The translations under genes were made by a program, and so were the position numbers. A stretch of DNA of 13,831 bases from Sulfurimonas sp. (lineage in GTDB: Bacteria; Campylobacterota; Campylobacteria; Campylobacterales; Sulfurimonadaceae), in contig JAMOMX010000153.1 of the NCBI GenBank assembly GCA_027066935.1, forward strand, positions 1-13,831. Direction: 5' to 3'. Under the pieces are notes generated by a model that searched no databases, was not told where the DNA came from, and saw only the letters and a list, made by a program, of their open reading frames with translations. How positions within the stretch are numbered: position 1 is the first letter of the stretch; each line of letters opens with the position of its first letter. Shown here piece by piece: positions 1 to 5,913 of this stretch.

Positions 1-505
1 GAAACAAAAAACTCTCAGCCAAATCAAGGGCTGCAATCCCTACTGGTTCTACATGGGCAAATCTTAAACGAATTTTTTCAAACTCATTAAAATCAATCCC
101 CTCTTTTTCACAAAAATCTTCTGTATCTCCTTCATAATATCCATTTTCATCTAAATTAGATATAACATACTCAGCAACTAATTGAGATATTGGCGTTGGA
201 AAAAGTGGAGCCTGCATCTGCTCATCAAGAACATCATGTAAAGAACGGTAAGCAATTGTTAAAGCTTCTATTTGCTCTGTTCTTGAGTTACTTACAGCTC
301 CGCTAATAATTTTTCTAGGAATTCTTTTTTCAAAGTTTTCTTCATATCCAGATTCTATTTCAATCACTGGATTTACATCAATAAAAGGACTCATAGCCTC
401 ACCCAAGTCACTAAGGCTTGAATGAAGTATTGGCAACCAATTTCTTAATGTATTAGAGAGTTTATGTTTATTCTCAACTGAGTGTGTTTGCCTTAATGCT
501 GCCAT
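1..505 (-). CDS. rpoN: RNA polymerase sigma-54 factor RpoN, N-terminal part (runs off the left edge)
   Basis: The reading frame opens with ATG at 505-503 and is still open at base 1, giving about 168 residues of a protein that is usually 400-480 long. RpoN is the alternative sigma factor that binds -24/-12 promoters and needs an AAA+ activator; in Campylobacterota it drives many middle and late flagellar genes. Visible parts are the activator-interacting region I (residues about 15-50, ending FIDVNPVIEI, like the family's LESNPLLE) and the start of the core-binding domain, with SNLDENGYYE and then VEPVGIAALDL, which matches the family's DPVGVAA motif. The start lies 2 bases after the lptB stop, with GGTGAGGAT upstream, so the two are co-transcribed. 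The DNA-binding RpoN box would lie outside the window. Identity is secure from the pattern; only the N-terminal third is seen. Confidence 0.93.
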   Translation of the reverse strand, partial: MAALRQTHSVENKHKLSNTLRNWLPILHSSLSDLGEAMSPFIDVNPVIEIESGYEENFEKRIPRKIISGAVSNSRTEQIEALTIAYRSLHDVLDEQMQAPLFPTPISQLVAEYVISNLDENGYYEGDTEDFCEKEGIDFNEFEKIRLRFAHVEPVGIAALDLAESFLF

Positions 506-507
506 AT

Positions 508-1230
508 TTAAAGTTTATAATCCTCACCAAGATAATGTGTGCGCACATCAGCATTATTAGCAATCTCATCACTCGTTCCACTCGCTAGTAGTTCCCCAGC
601 CTTAATAACATAAGCCCTATCACAAACATCAAGGGTCTCTCTAACATTATGATCAGTTATTAACACACCAATATCATAAGAGACAAGCTGTTTTATAACA
701 TTTTGAATATCCATTACCGCAATTGGGTCAACTCCAGCAAATGGCTCATCTAAAAGTAAGAATTTTGGTTTATTTACAAGGGCTCTAGCTATCTCAACAC
801 GACGACGCTCACCACCACTTAAGCTAATACCTTTTCTATATCTAATTGGCTCAATATTAAACATATCAAGTAACTCTAAAATTCTATCATCACGCTCTTT
901 TTTATCTTTTATGCCGATTTCCGCTGCTACCATTAAATTATCTTCAACACTTAAATCTTTAAAAACAGATGCTTCTTGAGGAAGATATCCAATCCCTTTT
1001 AGTGCGCGTTCATGAAGTGGTTGACCAGATAAATTTTCATCATCAAAAAAAACTTCACCATCACTAGCTTCAACAAGTCCACAAATCATATAAAAAGTTG
1101 TTGTTTTACCAGCTCCATTTGGTCCAAGAAGTCCAACAACCTCTCCACTAGAAACCTCTAAAGAGATCCCTCGTACTATCTCTAAATCTTTAATTCTTTT
1201 TTTTAAATTTATCGCTTTTAGTGTGTGCAT
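508..1230 (-). CDS. lptB: LPS export ABC transporter ATP-binding protein LptB
   Basis: The 240-residue cytoplasmic ATPase powers the LptB2FG complex, which extracts lipopolysaccharide or lipooligosaccharide from the inner membrane for export through LptC/A/DE. All nucleotide-binding motifs are intact: Walker A GPNGAGKTT (36-44), Q-loop Gln85 in YLPQE, signature LSGGERRRVEIARAL (137-151), Walker B FLLLDEP with Glu162, and switch His194 in ITDHNVRET. GERRRVEIARAL and FAGVDP are typical of LptB rather than of the related branched-chain amino acid LivF/LivG ATPases, and the full length fits LptB. The start overlaps the end of tsaE by 13 bases and the gene ends 2 bases before rpoN. The link to rpoN is conserved in many Proteobacteria. 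The LptF/G permeases are not in the window. Confidence 0.95.
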   Translation of the reverse strand: MHTLKAINLKKRIKDLEIVRGISLEVSSGEVVGLLGPNGAGKTTTFYMICGLVEASDGEVFFDDENLSGQPLHERALKGIGYLPQEASVFKDLSVEDNLMVAAEIGIKDKKERDDRILELLDMFNIEPIRYRKGISLSGGERRRVEIARALVNKPKFLLLDEPFAGVDPIAVMDIQNVIKQLVSYDIGVLITDHNVRETLDVCDRAYVIKAGELLASGTSDEIANNADVRTHYLGEDYKL

Positions 1231-1631
1231 ATTTTATATTCTCTTTTATTATTTTGTTTCTTTTTTATATTTATCTCTAAAATATCAAAACCAGCTGATA
1301 ATAAGATATTTTTTAGTTTTTCATCGCCCCACTCCACTAAGTGAAGTCCCTCTTTTTCTAACTCTTCTAACATCCCTAAAGATATAAAGTGCTCAATCCC
1401 TTTGTTATAAATATCATAATGAAAAATTTTATCTCCATAACATTGTTGAAGTGAAAAAGTGGGTGATGTGACTTGGGTTTTAATACCCAATGATTTCACT
1501 ATATACTGAGTTAGAGTTGTTTTTCCAGATGCTAAATCACCATTTAAGATAATAACACCGCTTGAGAAATCTTTTAGTATTTCATCTGCTAATGCTGGTA
1601 ATTCATTTAAGTCTAACTCATATATTTTCAT
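1218..1631 (-). CDS. tsaE: tRNA t6A biosynthesis ATPase TsaE
   Basis: TsaE (YjeE) is the small ATPase that works with TsaB and TsaD to put threonylcarbamoyl on A37 of ANN-decoding tRNAs. The 137-residue protein shows the family order: Walker A GDLASGKTT (31-39), SPTF (56-59), HYDIYN (71-76, the family's HxDxYR) and LVEWGDE (98-104, the family's EW motif). Length is at the short end of the normal range of about 135-160. The start codon sits in an ATGA overlap with the trpD stop, implying translational coupling. The basic tail, about 15 residues rich in Lys, Asn and Arg, runs into the lptB start region. Walker A carries Ala-Ser where many homologues have Gly-Ala, which still fits GxxxxGKT. Confidence 0.93.
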   Translation of the reverse strand: MKIYELDLNELPALADEILKDFSSGVIILNGDLASGKTTLTQYIVKSLGIKTQVTSPTFSLQQCYGDKIFHYDIYNKGIEHFISLGMLEELEKEGLHLVEWGDEKLKNILLSAGFDILEINIKKKQNNKREYKICTH

Positions 1632-2614
1632 AATTTATTTGATATCTCTATAATTTGAGCTAATTTATTTTTTGCTTTTTTGGCTCTAATAGCATAATTA
1701 GCCATCTCCAAACCATCTTGAATATCACGAGCCAACCCATCAACTACAAGTGCACAAGCTGTGTTTATATAAACAATATCTCTTTGTGCATCTGTAGCAC
1801 ATCCATCAAAAATATTTTGTAATATTTGAGCATTTTCCTTAGAGTCTCCCCCAACTATAGCTTTAATTGGTACTCTTTTTATCCCATACTCTTGTGGATC
1901 TATCTCAAACTCATGAATAACACCATCTTTAAGTTGCGATGCATAAGTTATATCACTAATACTAACTTCATCCATACCCTCACCAGAGCTAACCACCATT
2001 GTTGACTTTACACCATTGATTTTTAAAGCTTCTGCCATTTTTGGAACAAATATTTTATCAAATACGCCAAGTAAAGATTTTTTTACATCTGCTGGATTTG
2101 TAAGCGGTCCTAAAATATTAAAAATAGTCTTATCGGGAATTGTTTTTCTCACTGGGACTATAAAACTCATACACGGATGATGGTTTGCTGCAAACATAAA
2201 GCAAAAACCACTTTCCTCTAAGAGTTGAGCATTTTGTTTTATGTTTAGGTCTAGTCTTACTCCAAGAGATTCAAACATATCAGCACTACCAGATTTTGAA
2301 GTGATTGAACGACTTCCATGCTTTGCCACACTAGAGCCACATGCTGAACTTAAAATTGCTACAGTTGATGAGATATTAAAACTACCAATTTTATCACCAC
2401 CTGTTCCAACTACATCTAAAGATTTATCTCTTAACTCTTGGCTAATTGGTAAAGCGATAGCATGTGAGCGCATAACCTCTGCTGCTGCAGCTATTGACTC
2501 AACAGAGGTATATTTATCAAGCTTCATGTTAAGTAAAAATTCACGCATAATATCATCATTCATTTCATGATTAAACAGACTCTCAAATTTTTCTTTTGTT
2601 TCATCATAAGTCAT
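1628..2614 (-). CDS. trpD: Anthranilate phosphoribosyltransferase TrpD
   Basis: TrpD transfers phosphoribose from PRPP to anthranilate, the second committed step of tryptophan synthesis, in the cytoplasm. The 328-residue protein is full length. Visible motifs: the PRPP-binding GTGGD (70-74), NISS (80-83), KHGSRSITSKSGSAD (98-112), Arg156 in VPVRKTIP, NILGPLTNP (166-174) and the metal-binding Asp215-Glu216 pair in GMDEVS. The family's usual KHGN is KHGS here, which changes a residue reported to lie near the anthranilate site. The start follows directly after the stop of the S4 gene, with AAGGAG six bases upstream, and the end overlaps tsaE by ATGA. No other trp gene is nearby, so this is an isolated trpD inside an RNA/translation cluster. 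A non-canonical TrpD-like transferase is the alternative, but the motif set favours true TrpD. Confidence 0.92.
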   Translation of the reverse strand: MTYDETKEKFESLFNHEMNDDIMREFLLNMKLDKYTSVESIAAAAEVMRSHAIALPISQELRDKSLDVVGTGGDKIGSFNISSTVAILSSACGSSVAKHGSRSITSKSGSADMFESLGVRLDLNIKQNAQLLEESGFCFMFAANHHPCMSFIVPVRKTIPDKTIFNILGPLTNPADVKKSLLGVFDKIFVPKMAEALKINGVKSTMVVSSGEGMDEVSISDITYASQLKDGVIHEFEIDPQEYGIKRVPIKAIVGGDSKENAQILQNIFDGCATDAQRDIVYINTACALVVDGLARDIQDGLEMANYAIRAKKAKNKLAQIIEISNKL

Positions 2615-2860
2615 CTAAAGCTCCTTAATATATTCGTGTTGAAGAGATTTTGGTGTAGATTTAGTTGTTGGAATTTGTAAGACTTGATAGTTTTTAGATC
2701 CATTTAGATAATTAATAGTAATCTTATTGCCTACATCAACATTTTTAGAAGATTTAACAACTATACCATTTATGAGCACCACTTTAGAAGCAATCATATC
2801 TTGAGCAACCGAGCGTCTTTTTGTAATATTTACAGAATTAAGAAATTTATCTATTCGCAT
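2615..2860 (-). CDS. S4 domain RNA-binding protein (Hsp15 / RqcP-like)
   Basis: This 81-residue protein is essentially one S4 domain. It opens with MRIDKFLNSVNITKRRSVAQ, followed by GIVVKSSKNVDVGNKI, the usual S4 alpha-L layout of basic helices and a turn before KITINY. Small stand-alone S4 proteins of the Hsp15/RqcP group bind ribosomal RNA or tRNA on stalled or split 50S subunits. Which member this is cannot be settled from sequence alone. The start codon is fixed by the conserved MRIDKFL opening; the ribosome binding site before it is weak. It is the first gene of the tight run S4-trpD-tsaE-lptB-rpoN, behind a gap of about 120 bases that should hold the promoter. A similar S4-tsaE-lptB-rpoN order is recalled for Campylobacter jejuni. 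Confidence 0.88.
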   Translation of the reverse strand: MRIDKFLNSVNITKRRSVAQDMIASKVVLINGIVVKSSKNVDVGNKITINYLNGSKNYQVLQIPTTKSTPKSLQHEYIKEL

Positions 2861-2883
2861 TATTTAACTTTTTAAATTTTTTA

Positions 2884-2889
2884 TTTATA
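2884..2889 (-). promoter_or_regulatory. Possible -10 box for the S4-trpD-tsaE-lptB-rpoN operon
   Basis: On the minus strand TATAAA lies about 24 bases before the S4 gene start, with a T-rich stretch upstream (TTTTTAGTTTTATTATCTT). That is the periodic AT context typical of Campylobacterota housekeeping promoters, which lack a firm -35 box. The whole gap is AT-rich, so other placements such as TATTAT slightly upstream are equally possible. It is listed because a five-gene operon starts here. Confidence 0.3.
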
Positions 2890-2922
2890 TTAAGATAATA
2901 AAACTAAAAACAATGTAAAAGT

Positions 2923-2938
2923 TGGAACAATTATTGCA
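2923..2938 (+). promoter_or_regulatory. Sigma-54 (RpoN) type -24/-12 promoter pointing right, antisense to fliO
   Basis: The plus strand reads TGGAACAATTATTGCA. Its GG (2924-2925) and GC (2936-2937) are 12 bases apart, as in the general consensus TGGCAC-N5-TTGCA, with one mismatch in the defined positions. GGAAC-N5-TTGC is the form I recall for Campylobacter and Helicobacter RpoN promoters. Transcription would start near 2948-2950 and run into the 3' end of fliO in antisense. No plus-strand gene of normal size follows, but a ribosome binding site and a 12-codon ORF do. It could be a chance match in AT-rich DNA. Confidence 0.45.
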
Positions 2939-2981
2939 TGTTTATGTGGTTTTTTTAATTTTCCCCACTTAAACCTTTACC

Positions 2982-3896
2982 TTAAGTATCATAAGGAGTG
3001 GTTGATGCTTTTTGAGAATAAGACTGTATCTGTTCCTTTTTAGTGCAAAGTATTTTTTCTTCATTTGTTAATATCTCTTCTAATTCTTGATGCTTGTCTT
3101 GAAGAATGCCTTCAAAGTCTTCGTGTGTAGTTGGTTTATCATCATGAAATTTATCTAATAAAATATTAGATGTCCCCATAACTACAAGATAACTATGCTC
3201 CATAAAATCAAGCATAACTACACTATTTTTTTCATTTATATCTTTTTGAAATCTAATTGATACACTGTTATCACTCGATTGATTAGTTTGAGTTTGCTCA
3301 ATTTTATCTTTTTTATTAAATAACCAATATTTTTCACTTGTTGATCTGATTTTGTTTTTTAAATTTTGATTAGGAGAGACTTTTTTTCTAATTATAAATA
3401 ATATTATTATTCCTATTATTAGTAATGAGACAACTATAATATAACGATCACTTACTGTTTCATCTTTTTTAGTTGGAAGGGAAGATATAAAGGACTGATT
3501 TGTTTGTTGTGTTTGGGCAGTTTGTTTTTTAATCATTTCAGATTTATTTTGAAACCTAAGCCTTAAGCCGTATGCATCGGAAGTTTTGGAAACTTTTAAA
3601 CCAACTCCATCTGGTATTGAAGCTACAATTTTAACATAGTTTGACATAGGGGTTATAGATAATTTATTTAGATACTTAGATTTTAGTTTTTTTAATTTAG
3701 ATGACTCAATAGATGTATTTTGAAGTTTGATTATAATTTTAGATTCTGTAGTTTTTTTTTTAATTTGATCTGTATATGGAGTATCAAATGTAATCATCAC
3801 ATCAACTCTATCTGTTCTATCATAGATGTTATAACTTAAAATTTTTGAGCCAAAAAGAGTTAAAGGCAATAAAAAAAGTAAAAATATTTTAATCAT
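2982..3896 (-). CDS. fliO: Flagellar biosynthesis protein FliO with periplasmic AMIN-like domain
   Basis: The 304-residue membrane protein has a signal peptide (1-17), a periplasmic AMIN-like beta domain (about 18-117: repeated short strands such as VDVMITF, IIIKLQN, VKIVASI, LRLRFQ), a Gln/Thr-rich linker, one membrane helix (151-170, then RKK) and a cytoplasmic part. Residues about 211-250 (SVSIRFQKDI, SVVMLDF, YLVVMGTSNILL) match the FliO pattern of 'regulates its own output' strands after the helix. FliO helps assemble FliP/Q/R of the flagellar export gate. Residues about 255-290 look helical, possibly a coiled coil. The start overlaps fliN by ATGA. A large periplasmic N-terminus on FliO next to FliN is known from Helicobacter pylori; AMIN domains bind peptidoglycan in other proteins, so anchoring to the cell wall is inferred. 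The gene holds an A10 tract at 3752-3761. Confidence 0.75.
   Translation of the reverse strand: MIKIFLLFLLPLTLFGSKILSYNIYDRTDRVDVMITFDTPYTDQIKKKTTESKIIIKLQNTSIESSKLKKLKSKYLNKLSITPMSNYVKIVASIPDGVGLKVSKTSDAYGLRLRFQNKSEMIKKQTAQTQQTNQSFISSLPTKKDETVSDRYIIVVSLLIIGIIILFIIRKKVSPNQNLKNKIRSTSEKYWLFNKKDKIEQTQTNQSSDNSVSIRFQKDINEKNSVVMLDFMEHSYLVVMGTSNILLDKFHDDKPTTHEDFEGILQDKHQELEEILTNEEKILCTKKEQIQSYSQKASTTPYDT
2993..3043 (+). other. Possible micro-ORF (12 codons) with strong ribosome binding site, antisense to fliO
   Basis: On the plus strand AAGGAG (2993-2998) stands six bases before ATG at 3005-3007, which opens MLFENKTVSVPF and stops with TAG at 3041-3043. The spacing is ideal and the site is about 55 bases downstream of the start expected for the sigma-54-like promoter at 2923-2938. 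It lies wholly inside the antisense of the last fliO codons, so the Shine-Dalgarno match may be a by-product of fliO coding. It is speculative and is listed only because promoter, binding site and ORF are in order. Confidence 0.2.
3752..3761 (-). repeat. A10 homopolymer inside fliO
   Basis: Ten T on the plus strand (A10 in the mRNA) spell the Lys46-Lys48 codons and the start of Thr49 in fliO. A one-base slip would end the protein before its membrane helix. This is one of the two longest homopolymers noted in the window. Confidence 0.9.
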
Positions 3897-4222
3897 AGAC
3901 GCTCTTTGGATAGATGATATATCACAGCATTGGAATCTAAAATTTCATTTATACGAATTGCTAGATTTTTTTCATAAACCATAACTTCACCTTTACCAAG
4001 AATACGCCCATTTACATACGCTTCTACAGATTCTCCTGCTGGCTTTTCCAAATCTATAATAGAGCCTTTTTGTAGGTCTAAAATTTCAGCTACTGTTTGT
4101 TCTGTTTCGCCTAAATCAGAGACAAATTCAACCTCCATATCTAAAAGACCTGAATAGTTCATCCATGATAATTCTTCTTCGTTATACTGAGTTTCTTCTT
4201 CACTGAAATTTTGTTTTTTCAT
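3893..4222 (-). CDS. fliN: Flagellar motor switch protein FliN (SpoA domain)
   Basis: The 109-residue protein is a short acidic N-terminus (about 1-22) plus one SpoA/FliN domain (about 25-105). Diagnostic stretches are DMEVEFVSDLGETEQTVAEI (28-47), LQKGSIIDLEKPAGESVEAY (50-69), VNGRILGKGEVMVYEKNLAI (70-89) and RINEIL. The order 'LD..V.....LG.....+.EIL.L..GS+I.L.......V...VNG...G.GEV.V...' is that of FliN, which forms the lower C-ring of the flagellar switch and binds CheY-P and the export ATPase. It overlaps the CheX-like gene upstream and fliO downstream by ATGA in both cases, so all three are probably translated together. Length is normal for a FliN without the extra CheC domain found in FliY. 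Confidence 0.92.
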   Translation of the reverse strand: MKKQNFSEEETQYNEEELSWMNYSGLLDMEVEFVSDLGETEQTVAEILDLQKGSIIDLEKPAGESVEAYVNGRILGKGEVMVYEKNLAIRINEILDSNAVIYHLSKERL

Positions 4223-4647
4223 TTGTTAGTTATATCCTTAATGGCTATAGATAATCTAGCACCTTCTATTTGCAAAGTTTTAATCTCATTATATTCAAAA
4301 TCAAATTTACCATTTTTTTCAAAGTTCGGAGTAGAAATACTATAAGGATTATCGGATTTTTCAGCTAGAACTTTAGCACTACCAATAATTAGATTTGCAG
4401 TTTCTAAAAGCATATCAATAAGTGTTTCTTCATCACTTTTTTCCTCTTCTAAAAATATAGAAGATACTTTTTGAATAAAGTCCTCATCCGCAGATAAGTA
4501 AACTCTATATTTCTCATTGTTTAGTGTATTAATATCTATGTAAGCAATAAGTGTTCTAGTTTTATTGACATCATTATGAATACTATATGGTAATCTAATT
4601 TGATGTATACAAAAATTTTCAGCAGCTTGAATTATAGTACTTATCAT
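4219..4647 (-). CDS. CheX/CheC-family CheY-P phosphatase-like protein
   Basis: The 142-residue soluble protein carries the CheC/CheX/FliY phosphatase signature D/S-x3-E-x2-N-(x about 22)-P: Asp78, Glu82, Asn85 and Pro107 in DMLLETANLIIGSAKVLAEK and SISTPNF. Only one such motif is present and the protein is short, so it is closer to CheX than to two-site CheC. In characterised relatives the Glu and Asn remove phosphate from CheY-P; that both are kept suggests activity, which is inferred. It heads a three-gene ATGA-coupled run with fliN and fliO, which places it at the switch. AAGGGAT precedes the start. Two -10-like boxes lie in the gap upstream. Without the flagellar neighbours it would be called only a CheX-domain hypothetical. 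Confidence 0.75.
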   Translation of the reverse strand: MISTIIQAAENFCIHQIRLPYSIHNDVNKTRTLIAYIDINTLNNEKYRVYLSADEDFIQKVSSIFLEEEKSDEETLIDMLLETANLIIGSAKVLAEKSDNPYSISTPNFEKNGKFDFEYNEIKTLQIEGARLSIAIKDITNK

Positions 4648-4672
4648 CTTTATCCCTTAATCTATTAAACTA

Positions 4673-4680
4673 ATTATACT
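4673..4680 (-). promoter_or_regulatory. -10 promoter box proximal to the cheX-like/fliN/fliO operon
   Basis: AGTATAATTAG on the minus strand holds a perfect TATAAT (4673-4678) about 26 bases before the ATG of the CheX-like gene. No -35 box is seen, which is normal for housekeeping promoters of this phylum. It is not a sigma-54 or sigma-28 type site, so early, constitutive expression of the switch genes is suggested. Confidence 0.5.
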
Positions 4681-4724
4681 CGTAAATCCCTACTAGTTTT
4701 CTTATAAACATCTCTCTAAGTCTA

Positions 4725-4732
4725 ATTATACC
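4725..4732 (-). promoter_or_regulatory. Second -10 promoter box, distal, inside an inverted repeat
   Basis: GGTATAATTAGAC on the minus strand has TATAAT at 4725-4730, 52 bases upstream of the proximal box and sharing TATAATTAG with it. It touches the left arm of the inverted repeat at 4728-4772, so RNA folding or a dimeric protein bound there could affect it. It may be a second start site or a chance AT-rich match. Confidence 0.4.
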
Positions 4733-4772
4733 AATCCCCATTAAAAAGTAGGTATTTAATTGGGATTAGTAT
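4728..4772 (-). repeat. Imperfect 17-base inverted repeat spanning a stop codon
   Basis: Arms 4728-4744 and 4756-4772 match at 15 of 17 positions around an 11-base loop. In minus-strand RNA one of the two mismatches becomes a G-U pair, so a stable hairpin should form. It covers the last codons and stop of the 385-residue gene (stop at 4756-4758). No U-run follows, so it is not a canonical intrinsic terminator; an operator, an RNA-stability or attenuation element are other options. Confidence 0.55.
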
Positions 4773-5913
4773 TAGGTTTATTCTCCCTTAGGTATCTATC
4801 TTTTAATAATTTTTTTATTACTTTTATTTGTGTATATTTTAATTCATAAGATTCATCCATCATTTTGTTTATGTGAAAAACTTCTGTTACAGTAATTCCA
4901 AAAGGATCTTTTTTTTCTACAACTTGCTTATTATTCTCAGTAAAAGAGTAATAATAAAGATTTTTGCGTGTGTATTGAATATAATAAGTTATTACTATCT
5001 CATCTGTATATTTTTTTTCAATTGCTACTACTACTCTTTGATCTTCTTTGTAGTTACCATCTAATGTTAATGTTTTTTTAGCCTCTTGTATAGAGATAAA
5101 ACCAATATAAAATTTATTATATAAACCATGATACCTTTGAGTACTCATATTCATTAAAAAACTAATATCTAATACATACTTTTTATGTGCACGTAAAGTT
5201 TTAGTAATCCATGACATAGTATTATAGTATCTAAAATAGTGTAATTTTAGTGTATTTGCTTCAATCATTTTCTTAGATTTAGATTTTTGCTTTGGAGCTA
5301 TTTTTTTTATATTTGGATTTTTTATATATTCTAATATATTCATTGAAGAATATTCTTTAGTAAACCAAACTGTACAATAGGCCGGAAACTGCTTTGTTCC
5401 AGTAGCTCCATCGTTTAATATGATAAGTGCTTTTATCTCATAATTTGGAAATATAATCTCTAATAGTGCTTTTTTCTTTCTAAGTCTTTTTCTAAGTTTT
5501 AATACATTTTTAACAAGTGTCATCTCTACAAAGTAAAGCTCATTATTACGAGTTATAAACATAGCATCAAACTCACTTATTTCACGACTTTTTGTGCGGT
5601 AGACTATTTGTTGTTTTTCACTAATGGAAAGTGTATTTGGAAAAGATTTATCTTTATTTTGATGAAATCCTTTTAAAATAAACTTTTCTATTTCATCATT
5701 TTCTTCAGCATATCTAATAAGTTTTTCATATAGATAATTTTCATAAACTTCACCCTCAAAAGAGCGATATGAACTTAAATATTGTGGATCATCTTCTTCA
5801 ATACCTTTGGCAATTAAAGACATAAGATGTTTTACATTGTAATCATAATGAAGTAAATTATCAGATATATTACCCTCATCTAAGTTTCTAATATCTTGGC
5901 TTATTTTTAACAT
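4756..5913 (-). CDS. Unknown protein with PD-(D/E)XK nuclease-like core
   Basis: I do not recognise this 385-residue soluble protein as a named family. Residues about 50-170 follow the alpha-beta-beta-beta-alpha-beta order of the PD-(D/E)XK fold: helix FEGEVYENYLYEKLIRYAEE (52-71), strands IVYRTKS and EFDAMFI with Asp116, hairpin NNELYFVEMT with Glu130 (E-x-T in place of E-x-K), a very basic helix with alternating Lys/Arg/Leu (139-152) and strand KALIILND. The rest (220-380) is rich in Tyr and Lys with no known motif. Spacing D116-x13-E130 suits the family, but Lys is replaced by Thr132, with Lys135 close by, so catalysis is uncertain. The start overlaps the dus stop by one base (TAATG), making it the last gene of the accD run. 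No signal peptide or membrane helix is seen. Confidence 0.85.
   Translation of the reverse strand: MLKISQDIRNLDEGNISDNLLHYDYNVKHLMSLIAKGIEEDDPQYLSSYRSFEGEVYENYLYEKLIRYAEENDEIEKFILKGFHQNKDKSFPNTLSISEKQQIVYRTKSREISEFDAMFITRNNELYFVEMTLVKNVLKLRKRLRKKKALLEIIFPNYEIKALIILNDGATGTKQFPAYCTVWFTKEYSSMNILEYIKNPNIKKIAPKQKSKSKKMIEANTLKLHYFRYYNTMSWITKTLRAHKKYVLDISFLMNMSTQRYHGLYNKFYIGFISIQEAKKTLTLDGNYKEDQRVVVAIEKKYTDEIVITYYIQYTRKNLYYYSFTENNKQVVEKKDPFGITVTEVFHINKMMDESYELKYTQIKVIKKLLKDRYLRENKPNTNPN

Noticed and set aside
2241..2570. Plus-strand open frame of about 109 codons
   Set aside because: It lies wholly antisense to trpD, which has all its family motifs; no ribosome binding site or family resemblance.
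2946..2968. GTGG/CCAC hairpin in the gap after fliO as a terminator
   Set aside because: Only four base pairs around a loop of about 15 bases and no U-run after the stem; too weak to call.
4873..5064. Plus-strand hydrophobic open frame of about 63 codons
   Set aside because: Antisense to the Lys-rich 385-residue gene; Phe/Ile/Tyr runs are the mirror of Lys/Asn codons.
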